Source: Diogma glabrata (lineage: Eukaryota; Arthropoda; Insecta; Diptera; Cylindrotomidae). Taken from it: a stretch of DNA of 64,000 nucleotides. The DNA is taken from contig OY856188.1 of assembly GCA_963693315.1 (NCBI GenBank), forward strand, positions 103,976,462 to 104,040,461, given 5' to 3'. Below the pieces are notes generated by a model. It saw only the letters and a program-made list of their open reading frames with translations, did not search any database and was not told where the DNA came from. Below, one piece after another: positions 1 through 12,480 of this stretch; position 1 is the first letter of the stretch; the number at the start of each line of letters is the position of its first letter. The translations under genes were made by a program, and so were the position numbers.

Positions 1-275
1 AACACTTTCACGAGGCATTCAGAACAAAATCAAAAATCACTAGCCTCGTTTGTTTTTTTTTGTTGGAGTTTGACATTCCAACTCACACCCAAAATGAATA
101 ATCTAATAAGAACCGCGAAAATAATAAGACTGAGAGAAAGGGGGCCTCTATCGGCTGGTATTTATAGTTCAAAAGAGGCTGTTTTTAAACCACAACAAAA
201 CGATAAGTCTTTTCTTGGAAATTTTTCGTTGATCATTGCTAAGCACTAAGGAAGTTGTACAACTGCTTCGTAACA
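1..275 (+). mobile_element. 3' tail of a non-coding TIR element, cut by the window edge
   Basis: The tail carries the motif CTATCGGCTGGTATTTATAG (to 167), which looks like a TATA-box region. It ends with GCTTCGTAACA at 275, an inverted relative of the TGTAATGAAGC head that opens the copies at 9363 and 16333. The same motif-to-terminus arrangement recurs at 18380-18674 and 47114-47451, including the phrase CACTAAGGA-GTTGCAC between them. No protein is encoded. The left part lies outside the window. Membership of one family is inferred from these shared blocks. Confidence 0.5.
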
Positions 276-1371
276 ATATAGGAACTGCTTTTTAAATTGA
301 GTTAAACACGATATTAATAGGGGAACAGCAATTTAAAATCCCAAACAACGCGATCTATGGAAGTCAGAAAGGAACTCCAGGGAATTGGGACATCTCACTC
401 ACACCATTTATTGTTAATGCAATTGTTAATGCAAGATAGTGTTATGACGTAGTCTGGTGATCAACGAAGCGTTGTGTAATTCCCTGATTTATAGATTCAC
501 TATTTTCTCATATACATCAAATTTGCATTAGCTGAGACTTTCATAATTATTTTTTTCTTAAACTCAAACCGTAACTACATCTACAATACTTTTCGTAAAA
601 CAAAGATTGTTCGAAAATTGTGTAATATTTTCCAATGTAATTTCCTTTATTCAAGTTGTAGTCGTTAGTTGCTATAAAATTAGCATAGAACAAGTGTGCA
701 ATAACTTGCGCTACTCCTTTCATAAACCATGTTTCTGTTTATAATTATTCTAAAATTTTAGTACAAGATATTGGTAAAGATATTTTTTTTTGTGGGTTCT
801 TTAAATTATTAAAACGATCTACCAGTCAATGCTACCATTTTTTTTAGATTATAAATAGAACGCGATTGATAGCTTCTGTCTTTTGTTGAATTTCGAAAAT
901 TCTCTCGTGAATATCCAAAATTGTGTAAGCTATTTTGGAAGTCACGTTTTTTTCCAATAAATTAAGTAGTAAAATTTTTAATGTAGTCAATTTACTTTAG
1001 TTCAATTAGTTCAATTTTTTTTTAAATGTATCAGTTCCATTAGTTCAAATTTAGAAAAATTTACATGTTTCAATTCAGTTAAAAAAAAACAAAAAAATTC
1101 TATCTGTTTGTGACGTATAATTTCTATTTTAAAATTAGAGGTATGAATGAGTGTGGATACGTGTGTATATGAGTGTGAGTGATGGTTCATGTGATGCATG
1201 TTTGTGAGACAATGTCATTATTATACTTCATTTATATTACAAGGTAGACGAAGGTCAAAGCTATATTATAACAGTCGATATTAAAATGTCAAAGTTGTAA
1301 GATAACTAAATTTTTCTACTTTCTTCCCTTTAATTGAATTAATTTATTCATAGATTTTTATAAAAAGAAAA
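276..1371. other. AT-rich spacer upstream of HPS5
   Basis: No coding sequence is recognisable. A TG-rich tract at 1140-1210 resembles, in reverse orientation, the CA-rich tracts of the large repeat family elsewhere in the window. A GGGAATTGGGAC / GTAATTCCC pair at 380-485 may be a decayed repeat end. I see no promoter that I would defend for the HPS5 start at 1372. Confidence 0.4.
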
Positions 1372-2412
1372 ATGTGTGGAAGTTTTCTATTATGGAATTT
1401 AAAAGATTTATCTGACATAATTACTTCACCTCTAAAACAAACACAACGAACAAAGTATACATGTTGTGATGTATCTCCAAAAATACATCGTATTTGGTGC
1501 TTCATCGGGTAGCGTATATTTATACGAACGCGATCCTTGTAAATTTTTAAATAGTAAATCAAATTGCAATATCAAGCCATGAAAAATGTATATCAATTTC
1601 AATCATAAAAGGTGTTATATGTGTGATGTGTTGACCTCATCAGGACCACAAATGATAACAACGCAAAATGATGATACAACTGTAACATGTTTTTTATTGG
1701 AAGGATGATGATAAAAAAAATTTTTTTTTTTGATGATAAAAAGGGCAATGCAACGTTGATTGTTGTATCATATTTATTGGGGCGTGCCATTTTACATACT
1801 GCAACACATCCAATACTTATATTAGAAAATCCCATTTTTCAAATTAATGGATTTGATAAATTACTGTTAGTTTCTACAAGTACAAAATGCGTCCTTTGTG
1901 ATACAGATAAATTTAAACGGACTGGAAACAAACCTCGTGATGGTGAATATGGTGCGTGTTTTATAACACCATCCGATTGTGATATTCGAAAACAAAAAAA
2001 AAAAAAATCTTCTGCGCTCGTCCTGAAATGAGATTATGGGAAGTTGATTTAGATGGTAATGTATTACAAACTCATCAATTAAAGAATATTCTATTAAATC
2101 TAAAACCAACAAAAATAGTATTAGATGAAATAAATTTAAATAAGACTGAAACTTCATCATCTTCTACAACAACTATTAATAATATAGCAAATAATTGTAG
2201 CGGTAGTAGCTGTAGTAGTAGTTGCAATAATACAACCAATTTAAATCGTTTAAGAAAATCATCCGACAATAATTCTCATATAAAAGCAATGCAATTTTCA
2301 AAATTGTTGTCTTATAACGACCCATCCGTTCTAGCTTTTACCGATAATTTTATAATAATTTTCAGTTCAGCTACATTATTAATAAGTTTATGGAATAATC
2401 AATTTAAAGGTA
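1372..2412 (+). pseudogene. HPS5: HPS5 / pink homologue, N-terminal beta-propeller part, frameshifted
   Basis: HPS5 is a WD40-propeller subunit of BLOC-2, needed for traffic to lysosome-related organelles (pink in Drosophila). The likely start is the ATG at 1372, followed by a stretch reading LKDLSDIITSPLKQTQRTKY and then a propeller strand. Later segments read LLLVSTSTKCVLCDT, KPRDGEYGACF and ARPEMRLWEVDLDGNVLQTH, which match the order of conserved HPS5 blocks. The reading frame changes near 1476 (A5 run), near 1706, and near 2003 (A14 run). Each change is at or beside a homopolymer. The blade between about 1560 and 1680 is poorly resolved and may contain an intron. The segment ends where a 4.1 kb element enters at the TA at 2411. 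It is either a decayed copy or a real gene carrying homopolymer sequencing errors plus an exon insertion. Confidence 0.8.
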
Positions 2413-3589
2413 TTGTAATGAAGAGCTTTCTCATTGGCGAACCAATGAGAATGGCATAGCAGGATGCGTACCTAGAATGATTGTTATGCCTTACGACTAA
2501 AGCTCAGTCCTCGTGAATTTGATGGAGTAATACCTGCTGCTTCAACACAAATGCAGAAATGTACGCAATTTACAAAACGTCACAGAAATGGAAAAAAAAT
2601 ACAAGTGGAAAATGGAGACTCTGGCGACCCCCTTTGCGAAAGACCTACGATCAGCGCGTCCAACCCCCACAATCACTCTCAGACGCCCACACACTCACGC
2701 TTCACACATGCTAACATTCACCCACACAGTCAGACGGCGGAACAAGACACTTAAGCTCTCTGACCCGCAGCACGTATCGCAAGTGATAGTAATCAAGACT
2801 GAGTTGCATTGCTGTCACATGAGCACCATGGTACAGCCCACAAACCACTGCCATTGCTGATACAACGCGAATCAGATCCCAGAGCACTGAAAAACGTCAC
2901 ACACCATATTGAAAGTCCAGATCGATCATTTCCCTTTCCCTTCATTAACAGCATGTAAAAACAGATTTAGAAAACCAGGAGTAATTAAAAAAAAAAATAT
3001 TATTCATAACCCAATTTATTCATAAAAAATGTAAGTTTGTTAGTACTTTGAACCAACCTGTCCAAACCAGTTTATTTCAATACCTGTGAGTTTCAGTTAG
3101 GTAATGATTCATAGACCTAATAAACCTAAACCCGGACAAGAATTTGTTTCTTTATTTTGTTGTTTTTAATTCCTTTTTTTTGAATTACAGGATATTTGAT
3201 AATGATTATTTTGAGAAGATATAATTTTATCAAATTCAGGAAATATAATGAAAAGAGGTATTTGATAAGTTAAGTGAAAACTCGGAGCAACACCATTTAG
3301 TTTAGAATCAGTCCCAATCCAGACCAAATGTGTCTCGCTACCCAGACCGCCAGTTCGCACACACAGGCAACGACTAACACGCCCCCATTCAACCGCTGAC
3401 ACGCTCTTTCATTCACATTCACCCTTCTACGTTAAACACAATAAACAAAAACACAATTAAAATAAGTTGACTCACCCATGATTAAATCCTCCAGACCTCC
3501 AAGTTTCCGTTATATCAGCCCTCCATCAGAAACAGCTGTGTCCAATTACTTTGATGAAAACAGGTACAGGTAAATATTTGTATAAATCA

Positions 3590-4130
3590 GCGTTAAATAA
3601 CTTTCCAATATAGCTGAATAAAAATGTAACAATTCGTCTCAATGATAACTTTCCAATATAGTTGAATAAAAAATGTAATAATTTGTATCAATGAAGGTTG
3701 AATAATACGTTGAAAAAAAAAATGTAACGATTTGTCTCAATAATCGTTGAATAATACGTTGTAGTAAAAAAATGTAATAATTTGTATCAATAATAACTTT
3801 CCAATATAGTTGAATAAAAATGTAACAATTTGTCTCAATAATAACTTTCCAATATAGTTGAATATAAGATGTAATAATTTGTATTAATGAATGTTGAATA
3901 ATACGTTGAAATAAAAAAATGTAACGATTTGTCTCAATAATCGTTGAATAATACGTTGTAATAAAAAATGTAATAATTTGTATCAATAATAACTTTCCAA
4001 TATAGTTGAATAAAAATGTAACATTTTGCTTCAATAATAACTTTCCAATATAGTTGAATAAAAATGTAACAATTTGTCTCACTAAATGTTGAACAATACG
4101 TTGAAAATGCGGTGTCAAATTTTGTAGATA
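3590..4130. repeat. Minisatellite inside element A
   Basis: Irregular units combine AACTTTCCAATATAGTTGAA, AATGTAATAATTTGTATCAA and TTGAATAATACGTTG in varying order. Degenerate versions (GTTGTAA-, GATGATATAAAT-) continue to about 4560. Unit order is shuffled, so this is a composite array. Its position within the element matches the unrelated arrays at 10920-11720 (copy B) and 16900-17215 (copy C). Confidence 0.8.
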
Positions 4131-5134
4131 AATAAAGTTCGTTGCAAATGTGGCCAATGACGATGTAAATATTATCCAAAATTTCGTGGTAAATGTTGAA
4201 GGTAATGATATAAATATTGCACAACAACACGTTGGAACAGTTGACAAAGAGGGTGCAAATATTGTACCAAAATATGTGATACAAGATGAGAATGATGATA
4301 TAAATATAGTTTAGAGATGCGTTGTAAACGTTGTAATTGATGATAAAAAAAATACTTGCACCGAAACACGGTGTAACAGTTGAAACTGAGGTTGTGAAAA
4401 TTATGCCAACAATTCGTTGTAAGAGTTGTCAAGGATGATATAAATCTGGTACAAAAGTAGGTTGTCACACTTGACAATAATGATATAGATATTGTACAAA
4501 CTTCGTTATAAAAGTTGAAACTGATGATACCATTGTTGCGTTGGAATAACTATAATATACGATACTATTCTCGCACCGTTCGTAACCTGATCCCAGTGAT
4601 GAAAATTATTGTGCACAAGATGATAAGCGACAGAAAATCTTTCTAGACGATAATGGTAAGCGACAATTATTCCGGTTGATGGCACTACTCTGTTCCGCAA
4701 AAGATCGACGAACGCGCGGTGATAGTAGCAATAACGACACAAAATGAGGGATAATCTATCTGATCACCAGGTGAAAAAAAATTATTCAATGAACCCCACG
4801 CTATATATAGTTGTTTTTGTAATCCCATATATTCATTGGGCGTTTCCCGGAAGAGAGGAAATCACCATATGCATAATTCACCACAACTTAATTATCAGGT
4901 TGATTCGACAAGACAAAAGGGCGTTGATTCCCTTTGTGTCGATGACGGAGTCGATTTCAATCTTCTTTTTACTTAATTATTCTCATTTACCATATTTCCG
5001 ATCATATCAGAAAATTTCGCAACGAAAGAACGGTTTCAGCAAACAATATTTTTCTTTGATTTGTAATTTAATTTAACAGCCGATAGAAGAACAAACATTT
5101 ATTAATTACTTTTAATTATGGTTAAACATATAAA

Positions 5135-5480
5135 TTTCAAGATAAATGAACACTCGAAGTATAAAGCAAGAGCTTAGCAATTTTTTTTCATTAATTAATA
5201 ACATGCAATTTTAGTTGAACAGCATAATAAAATTTTTGATTTCTTTAAATTTTTACTGCACAAAGTAATTTCAATATAATTGAACACTCGGTGTATAATA
5301 CAAGAGTTTAGTACATTTTTCTTTAATTAATAACTTACAATTTTAGTTCAACAGCACAGTTGATATATGAAGTAAAATTTTTCTTGATTTCGGTCAACTA
5401 TTACTAAACCAAAGTAGTTTCAAGATTATTGAACACTCGGTGTATACTACATGAGTTTAGTAATTTTTTCCAATTATCTC
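5135..5480. repeat. Three tandem units of about 130 bp in element A
   Basis: The phrase TTGAACACTCGGTGTATA, or a close variant, followed by AGAGTTTAG, poly-T and CAATTTTAGTTCAACAGC recurs near 5145, 5281 and 5426. No protein is encoded. The repeat lies in the 3' half of the element. Confidence 0.75.
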
Positions 5481-6503
5481 CATAATGGCGATTAACTTAT
5501 TAATTCAATTAAATTCAACTAGAGACAACACAGCAAACATCACAAACATTTAATAATCTTTTCTTTTACTAATTTCTTTTCTCTTTAATTATTCTGACTA
5601 ATATAAATTAAATTACACGCAAATAAATATATCACAGATTAAATTTTGGGCAAAATTAAACAACAACCATATGGTCTACACTGCACTCACAACCAAAAAT
5701 CTGCCAATGTCAAATGATTGACTAAGGGACGTCAACCATCAAAACGAAAATGTAATAAACTAAGAGAATGATAATGTTACAGTCACGCCTTATATAGCCC
5801 AAAAATGAATTTCGAAAACTTCGAATACAGTATTTTTGATGTAAGGCAATTAATTTACATCAAGTATACAATTGTTAGGAACTTTTTGTAGTTACACAAA
5901 ACTGTTTGTTGTTCGGTAATATTGTACAAAAATAATTTCGCGACATAAATCATTTCCGACACATTAATAACAATTATCAATGAATTAAAATAAGTTGAAT
6001 GCGAGTTTAATCGACTTTATGGTGTTTAGGTATTACAAAACTATAATCTATAATAGCATTACAGTGAAGTTCAGTTCCACAACGGAAAGATTACTTGAGG
6101 GAAAATACTCATACAAAAAAAATCGAATGTTTAACAAAACAAGATATTAATTCTTTTTATGTTGACGATTGGACATATACGCACAGCTGTTTTGAGGTTT
6201 GAGAACTTCGTTGTTTAATCACGGTTAGTGTATGGAGAATTCAAATTCAAATAGTATGGTGAAATTAAACGGATGGAAACGTAGTGTGAGTCAATTTTAG
6301 GGGTTTTTAAATTAAATATTAATGTTTATGTAATTAAATGAAAACAACTATGAGTTACTGAGACTATAAGAAAAATGCGTCTGTCAATGAGGGATGGATA
6401 AAAAAACTATTACAAGCTCCTTATGTTAATCAAAAATGACAGCTAAAGAATCAGAGACTATAATACACTGTGTTCAAGCATTCTTCCAGGCTATCCATTA
6501 CAA

Positions 6504-7113
6504 TATTCAAAATATATTTATTGTAAATAATAACACATTAATTATATTAACAAAAATTATAAATTATATTCAATGAAACTGATTCAGTTGACTGAATCAT
6601 TATACATTTATTTTTATAATAATAATAATTATAATGAATCATATAATTAAAAAAAAAATAACGTAGAATATTTTTCTTTGTCATAAAACTAAAGTACAAA
6701 CCTATGATAAAAATAAATTAAAAGAAATTTTAACAAAATTAAATTATAACGAAGATAATGATATAAATTTATTGTTAACTGAACCTGATTTAAATAATAA
6801 AATTGAAAGTAACAGTGTAGTAAAGAAAGAAAATGAAGTGAACGATAGTGGAATACATGTTGTGAGCAATTTACATCATCAGATAGAAGATAATCAAAAT
6901 GATAGTGTAGTTAAAACAAACAATTTATCACTGAAATATAATAGTAAAATGTTATTTTTACTAAATACCGATGACGTAAATAATTATAAAATAACAATTA
7001 ATATTGAAAATGAAGAAAAATTTTATGGAATTTATATATGATTTATAAATCATCAAAAATAAGTAATATAAATTTTTTTTTGGAACGCTAATCAATGATA
7101 ATGGATTGTTTCA
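6504..7113 (+). pseudogene. HPS5: HPS5 homologue, middle part, resuming after element A
   Basis: Removing element A and one TA gives KGIQNIFIVNNN across the junction, which continues the propeller strand left at 2412. Further on, a stretch reading TYDKNKLKEILTKLNYNEDN resembles the helical region after the HPS5 propeller. The following 6772-7041 frame is rich in N, D, E and K and low in complexity, as expected for the variable HPS5 linker. A frame change is likely near 7018-7025 (A5/T4), after which a frame ending GTLINDNGLFQ runs to about 7113. A second repeat-family fragment begins there. Confidence 0.6.
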
Positions 7114-7434
7114 AGTGTGTATGAATGGAGATGCGAATGTGTGAGTGTGTGAGGTGCATAGTGTGTGTGCTGAAGTAGGAGGTAGGACGTGGTGATCGTG
7201 GTTCTTTCGCCTAGAGAGGGGGTCGCCAGAGTCTCACTCTTTCACTTGTTTTTTTTCATTTCCGTATATATCATGTTATTTCGCGTGCTATATTGTTTAT
7301 TTGTGCTGAAGTAGCAGGATTTCTTACTCGTTCCCATAGACTGCCGCTGGTCAGGGGCTATACATAAATCTCGCTAGGTACGCGACCTGCTATGCGACTT
7401 CGTTGATTTCCCACGAAGCAGCGCTTCATTACAA
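7114..7434 (-). mobile_element. Short reversed head fragment (D) of the TTGTAATG family
   Basis: Read on the minus strand, this begins TTGTAATGAAGCGCTGC at 7434. It contains CATAGCAGGTCGCGTACC and GAGACTCTGGCGACCCCC, then the TG/CA-rich tract out to about 7114. It is only the head and CA tract of the larger elements, in reverse orientation to element A in the same host gene. It is flanked by TA at 7435-7436. The left boundary is not sharp, and I cannot prove a target duplication. Confidence 0.6.
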
Positions 7435-7436
7435 TA

Positions 7437-7640
7437 GATATTCGTTAGAACCCATGGAAAAATGGATGATTTTGTAGAAGATTTAATACACAAATCGATC
7501 AATATATTAAAAGTTCATAATTTCATAGCTGCATGTATTTACTTTAAAATTTGTGAAAAACTAAAAAAGGACGATTTTTGAAGCGAGCTTTGAATTAAAA
7601 CAAGGTTTAAGCTATTGTAATTTTTAAGTTTTACGTGTGC
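7437..7640 (+). pseudogene. Possible further HPS5 exon piece, two frameshifts
   Basis: Frames through this stretch read SLEPMEK, then MDDFVEDLIHKSINILKV up to EKLKKDDF, then FELKQGLSYCNF. They change at an A5 run (about 7462) and a T5 run (about 7577). It is helical, charged and protein-like, and it follows the HPS5 segment directly. I could not match it residue by residue to a known HPS5 block, so assignment rests on position. Frameshifts at homopolymers match the pattern upstream. Confidence 0.35.
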
Positions 7641-8236
7641 TTACGTCAAATTGGATTTTTTTTATGTTGAGGGGATTATTGCTCACCTTTGTTATGTATC
7701 AGACTATTCATTTCATAAAAACAAATTATTAAATATTTTAAATGTTATAAATAAAAAAAACTTGAAATTGTAATCAGCTACATAAGGCAATCATATGTTA
7801 AGAAGGTCATCTGATTACAATCGATATTCGATGTATAAATAAAATTATTTTTATATATCATTGTGATATCAGATATTAAATAAATCAGTACCTCTGTTAA
7901 AAATATACGTCAGTAATTATTATTTAATTATTATACAAATATCTAGTATTTCATCTCCATTAATTCATTTTCAATGGGATCATCAATAATATTAACTTAA
8001 TCCGGGTTGTAAAATGCCGTTTACATATCCGTGATAAACCTAAAAAAAAATGTATGTTATATTTTATGCCTTTATATATTTATTATTTTGCTATCTTTTA
8101 TTACCTTTTTTATATCATCAAAAATTGTAGAATTTTTGATCTGTCGTCGTTCTTTGCATATATTTGGTTCAGAAATAGCTTTCTGTATGTATATAAAGCT
8201 ATGTATTTATTGACTTCATCTTCCGTGTTCCTGCGC
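7641..8236. other. AT-rich stretch without a supported gene
   Basis: Short frames only. A tail of HPS5 could lie here, but nothing is recognisable. Confidence 0.3.
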
Positions 8237-8716
8237 TTAATTTTTTTTTAGAACTTTATTTTGATTTACTAAATCATTAATTGTGTTTTTTAGATTGGTT
8301 TTTTGTACAAACTCTCCTCGAGAGTGATTTGTATGTTTAGTGTCGGAATTAAATAATTTCTCAACACCTTTATATTGTTTTGCAATTATGCTTGTATTTT
8401 TATCAATATATTTTGATACGTTGGGCCAAAGTATTTTTTTATATATAGCATCAACATGATAAAACAATCCTATTTTATCTTCTTTGCAGTACATGCCCAA
8501 TATTATATAGGTCATTTGTTTTCGAAATTTACCTCGATTGTATTTTCTTTTTGTTAAAAATGTTTCGTCGATTTGAACTGTTTTTCCCTCTCCGTCTAAA
8601 ATAATATTTTGGTTTGACATGTTGTGGCCAAGATGGTAAGGGTCAACATAATCAAAAATATTCAATGTTTTGTTTTTGTGAACACAACTATAATAATTTT
8701 CTTTAAACTTACTCAC
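8237..8716 (-). pseudogene. Merlin/IS1595-type (ISXO2-like) transposase, catalytic-domain fragment
   Basis: The 159-codon frame carries the block GEGKTVQIDETFLTKRKYNR, the signature around the first catalytic Asp of ISXO2-like DDE transposases (IS1595 in bacteria, Merlin in eukaryotes). It later has NHSRGEF, matching the conserved NHS segment. The region that should hold the second Asp (usually an SD-x-W-x-x-Y motif) reads AKQYKGV, so the triad is broken. The N-terminal zinc-binding part is missing and replaced by AT-rich sequence. It is probably inactive. A complementary N-terminal fragment of the same superfamily lies at 15111-15512. Confidence 0.75.
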
Positions 8717-9362
8717 AATTTTATTTATTAATTCTTAAACGTTTTTCCGCAACAACAATCTTTTAAAAAAACTTATTCACAACTTGAATTTTCTTGAGTT
8801 GTTTGCGAGACTCTATTAACTTTAACTTTTAACACGATTTTTTGGTCTTGGCCTTGAGATTTTAGCTTCACTCTAAAACATTTAACTTAACTACTTCAAC
8901 TCTAATTATTCAACTTCAAGGATTAAACTCTAAAAATTCAACTCAACTAGATCTTAATCTACTTTTTCTTTATATAGAAAAATATTATTTTTAAAACAAT
9001 CCCAAATGATGCATTTTAACTAAAATTAACATAACAAAAAATATAAATTAAACAAAACATTTAACTTTTTAAAACATTTAATGCGGAACACAATTTAAAT
9101 TATTATTTAACTTGAAATGCAGTTTTTTGTCATGGTTAATTACTTTGGTCTGAAAGACCTAAGTATTACATTCATGAGCTCAAAGTGAAATTCTTACCCC
9201 CACTTTTTTTGGGATTTCTCGACGTTTTAGGACCTACTGATTCTAAAAAAGCAAAAAAAAAAAATGTGTGTCTGTCTGTCGGCCGTCCGTCCGGCCGTCA
9301 CAACCGACGAAATCTAGAAAACCGCTGGACGGATTTCAAAATTTTTTTTTTCTAAAAATAGG
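8717..9362. other. AT-rich remnant with a CTGTCTGTCGGCCGTCC-type block
   Basis: No gene is seen. The GC-rich block at 9270-9345 (repeated CCGTCCG, then GAAAACCGCTGGACGGATTT) is a motif type often found in insect transposon ends. Element B enters directly after it, at 9363. Confidence 0.35.
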
Positions 9363-9928
9363 TTGTAATGAAGAGCTTTTTTCATTGGCGAACCAATGAA
9401 GCGGCATAGCAGGTCGCGTAGCTAATGAGGTTTTGTTTTTGTGCTCCGGCTAATCACAGTATGGAGTCCGATTGGTAAACCCTGCTGCTCCAATACAAAT
9501 GCAGACTTGTACGCGTTTTTTTTTTTTTGTTCAAAATAGATCGGAAGTGGAAACAAATGCAAGTGTGAAAACGAGACTCTGGCGACCCCCTTGGCGAAAG
9601 AACCGCGTTCAGCATGTTCAACCCCTCATTCAATCACATAATATCCCATTCTCACACCTTCACTCACCCATTCTGTCACCAGATCTCTCTCGCACATTCA
9701 CACTATCACCATATATATATCCAAGCCCACATTCATACATATTTGAAATGATCCAATATCAGTGGACAACACCAAAAAAAAATATTGGATTAATTACTCC
9801 TCGGTGCCTTCTAAGTCATATATTGATTCCGTAAACAGGTATAGTCCTGGTTTTCCCTCCCCTTTATTATACTTTAAAGAATTATATTTTTTTTTTTTTT
9901 TTTTTTTTTTCTTTTTTTTTTTTTTTTG

Positions 9929-9932
<4 letters not shown>

Positions 9933-10012
<80 letters not shown>
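9933..10012. repeat. (TA)n microsatellite preceded by poly-T
   Basis: About 40 TA units follow a broken poly-T run (9888-9928). It is slippage-prone, and frames reading through it are artefacts. Confidence 0.95.
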
Positions 10013-10015
<3 letters not shown>

Positions 10016-10919
10016 TATAGATATATACCCAGTAACCTCCATATATAACATCGATGATCAGTTATTTAAGATAAAATACAATTCCTACTATTTTTCTTTT
10101 CTGTCATTTATATACATATTATACATATACAGAAATATATAAGAAAACTTTTACCAACTATAAAAAAAATGGAATGATACAATTGTAATAATAAGTGTAT
10201 CTATAAGATTGTTGTTAAGAATCTGAGCTAATTCATCTCTTCCAGTTTCAATAACAACATGAGGTTTTGGGTTTTGATATTTTGTTTAGCTTGAATACAA
10301 AATACATCTCTATCTGCCATAAAATCCTTTTATTGGTTACCGTTACCCATTTAGTTTAGTTCCCCGACTTGAACAGATTGTTTAAATTATGCAAAATTGT
10401 TTAATTGTTTATTCACTCAAATATTTTAAGCGTTACTTATACTATCGATCAACGGAGAACACTGGATTAGTGGATAGTTTGGTTCTCATCACAAGACCAA
10501 TCTGCCACTCGCTATCACAGAAATGATTATTGGAGCATAATAACGATGATGAATAAAATTGGAAAACTGCGAAACACAAGTTGAGTGAACCTTGCATAGG
10601 GAAATTTTCATATAGGTATAAAAGAAAAATCACTGGAAATAACAAAAAAAATTCTTAGGACAGAAACAAAAAAAAAAACTTGTAATTAGTAATAAGTAAT
10701 CCCATTGTACTCAGATAATGTAGCCTGGAATCGCCCCACATGAATTCACACTCATTCAAGCACTCACACATACACCCATCCATGCTCATTTATACCTCTA
10801 ATTAATCATAAAAATAAAATGACACTCACCATTGGTTTGTCCAGAACGCCGACTCCTTGTCGCCCTGAAGACGCCTACATCATATTCCCGCTGCTTGACT
10901 CCATAAAAAAAAAACACCC

Positions 10920-11720
10920 AATGCAGGAATGGTTGAAGTTGGCGGGTTCACGTTAGTAATATCCAATTAAATAAGGGATGCGGTTAAACCCAATAAAGGA
11001 AACTTGGAATGTGTCTGTACCTTGACAGAAATATCGAATTAGATATGCACTGCTATTAAATAATGCGGTTAAAATCAATGCATGAATTGTTGAAGTTGAC
11101 GATAGCAATATCCAATTAAGTGAGCAATGCTGTTAAACCCAATAAATGATACTTTGATTATGTCTGTATATTGGCAGAAATATTGAATTATATCTGCACT
11201 GCTATTAAATAATGCTGTTAAAATCAATGCATGAATTGTTGAAGTGGACGATAGTAATATCCAATTAAGTAAGCACTGCTGTTAAACCCAATAAATGATA
11301 CTTTGATTATGTCTGTATATTGGCAGAAATATTGAATTATATCTGCACTGCTATTAAATAATGCTGTTAAAACCAATGCAGGAATTGTTGAAGTTAACGT
11401 TAGTAATATCCAATTGAGTAAGTAATGCTGTTACAACTGATGCAGAAATGGTAGAAGTTAACTGAATACCGTTAGTAATATCCAATTAAATTAGTGATGC
11501 GGTTAAACAATGCTGTAAAAACCAATGCAGGGACATGTTGAAGTTGACTGACGAGCGTTAGTAAAATAATGCTGGTGAAACTGATGCAGAAATTGTTGAA
11601 GTTAACTGAATACCGTTAGTAATATCCAATTAAGTAAGTAATGTTGTTAAATCCACGGTAAAAATGGTTGAGGTTGACCGAAGGATGTTGAAAATATCCA
11701 TTTATTTGAGTAACACTGTT
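10920..11720. repeat. Minisatellite inside element B
   Basis: Units are built from CCAATGCAGGAATTGTTGAAG, TAGTAATATCCAATTAAGTAA and AATGCTGTTAAACCCAATAA. There is a longer alternating segment (GATTATGTCTGTATATTGGC, AGAAATATTGAATTATATC) in the first 450 bp. At least six partial repeats are visible. The sequence differs from the arrays in A and C but occupies the same slot. Confidence 0.85.
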
Positions 11721-12147
11721 AGCTCCAATGTATACAATAATTCAGCTATATAATTATGGCTTCAAAAAAAACAGTAAACCGGAACAGCATTAAGCTATAA
11801 TAACCTCGTGACCAATGAGTCAGACAACCTTGGATGAGCGTTGAATAATTTCCAGTATCAGAAACAAAACTTCCCCGGTACAATCTGCTACACTGACGTC
11901 GCTTCTGGATATCCCGAAATCGCCCGAAATAACCCCGTATATGAGAAGCATACAATGATTTAGTGGTTTTCTTTACTGGTTCGTTTTAACACAGGTTAAA
12001 TGATACGACAAAAATCAACCGTTAATCTGAACATTGTTCTTTATTATAAAGATTACTGACAAAAAAAAATAAATTAATTAAACTAATACATAACCTCACA
12101 TATAACTTATTTTCTTTTCTTATTTTTCTTTTTGTTTTCTTAATTTT

Positions 12148-12480
12148 AGATAGTGTTAAGCACTTAAATATACATCACAGAGTTCTAAAGCAATCAGAAG
12201 GATTGCATCACAGAATTTAAATTAGCGAGAACAAAAAGTTCTAACTGTTCATGATTCACACAAAAAATTTAAACTAACTATATATAATGCGAAAATTTTT
12301 GTTTATATGTTCTCGGCTTTGGTTATTATGTAATGTTAGATAATGTTAATCACGTAAATATATATATCACAGAGTTCTACAGCAATCAGAAGGATTGTAT
12401 CACAGAATTTAAATTAGCGAGAACAAAAAGTCCTAACTGTTCATGACTCACACAAAAAACATTTCAACTAACTATATTAT
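12148..12480. repeat. Direct duplication of about 145 bp, offset about 188 bp
   Basis: Both halves contain ATCACAGAGTTCTA, AGCAATCAGAAGGATTG, CACAGAATTTAAATTAGCGA and AACTGTTCATGA. The copies differ by a few substitutions. The repeat lies in the 3' half of element B. Confidence 0.85.

Larger units (their letters stand above)
2413..6503 (+). mobile_element. 4.1 kb non-coding TIR element A inserted in HPS5
   Basis: The element starts TTGTAATGAAGAGC and ends with the complement of TTGTAATGGATAGC, giving short terminal inverted repeats. TA is duplicated at 2411-2412 and 6504-6505. The head (about 2413-2670) contains GGCATAGCAGG and GACTCTGGCGACCCCC, shared with copies at 9363, 16333 and 7434 (reversed). 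It is followed by a CA-rich tract, a minisatellite (3590-4130) and a threefold repeat (5135-5480). The tail (about 6040-6503) aligns with 13320-13850 of copy B. Open frames inside, including a 202-codon one over the minisatellite, follow repeat periodicity and are not convincing genes. No transposase is seen, so it is probably non-autonomous. TA duplication fits Tc1/mariner-like mobilisation, but copy B does not show it. Confidence 0.75.

Noticed and set aside
3639..4247. A 202-codon minus-strand frame.
   Set aside because: It runs over a minisatellite, and its repeated FNYIGKLLL phrases are the repeat units translated. No domain is present.
2409..6489. Element A might be spliced out of HPS5 as an intron (AAAG|GTATTG ... 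TTCTTCCAG|GC).
   Set aside because: Joining those sites leaves 14 bases of the element and shifts the HPS5 frame, so it would not restore the protein.
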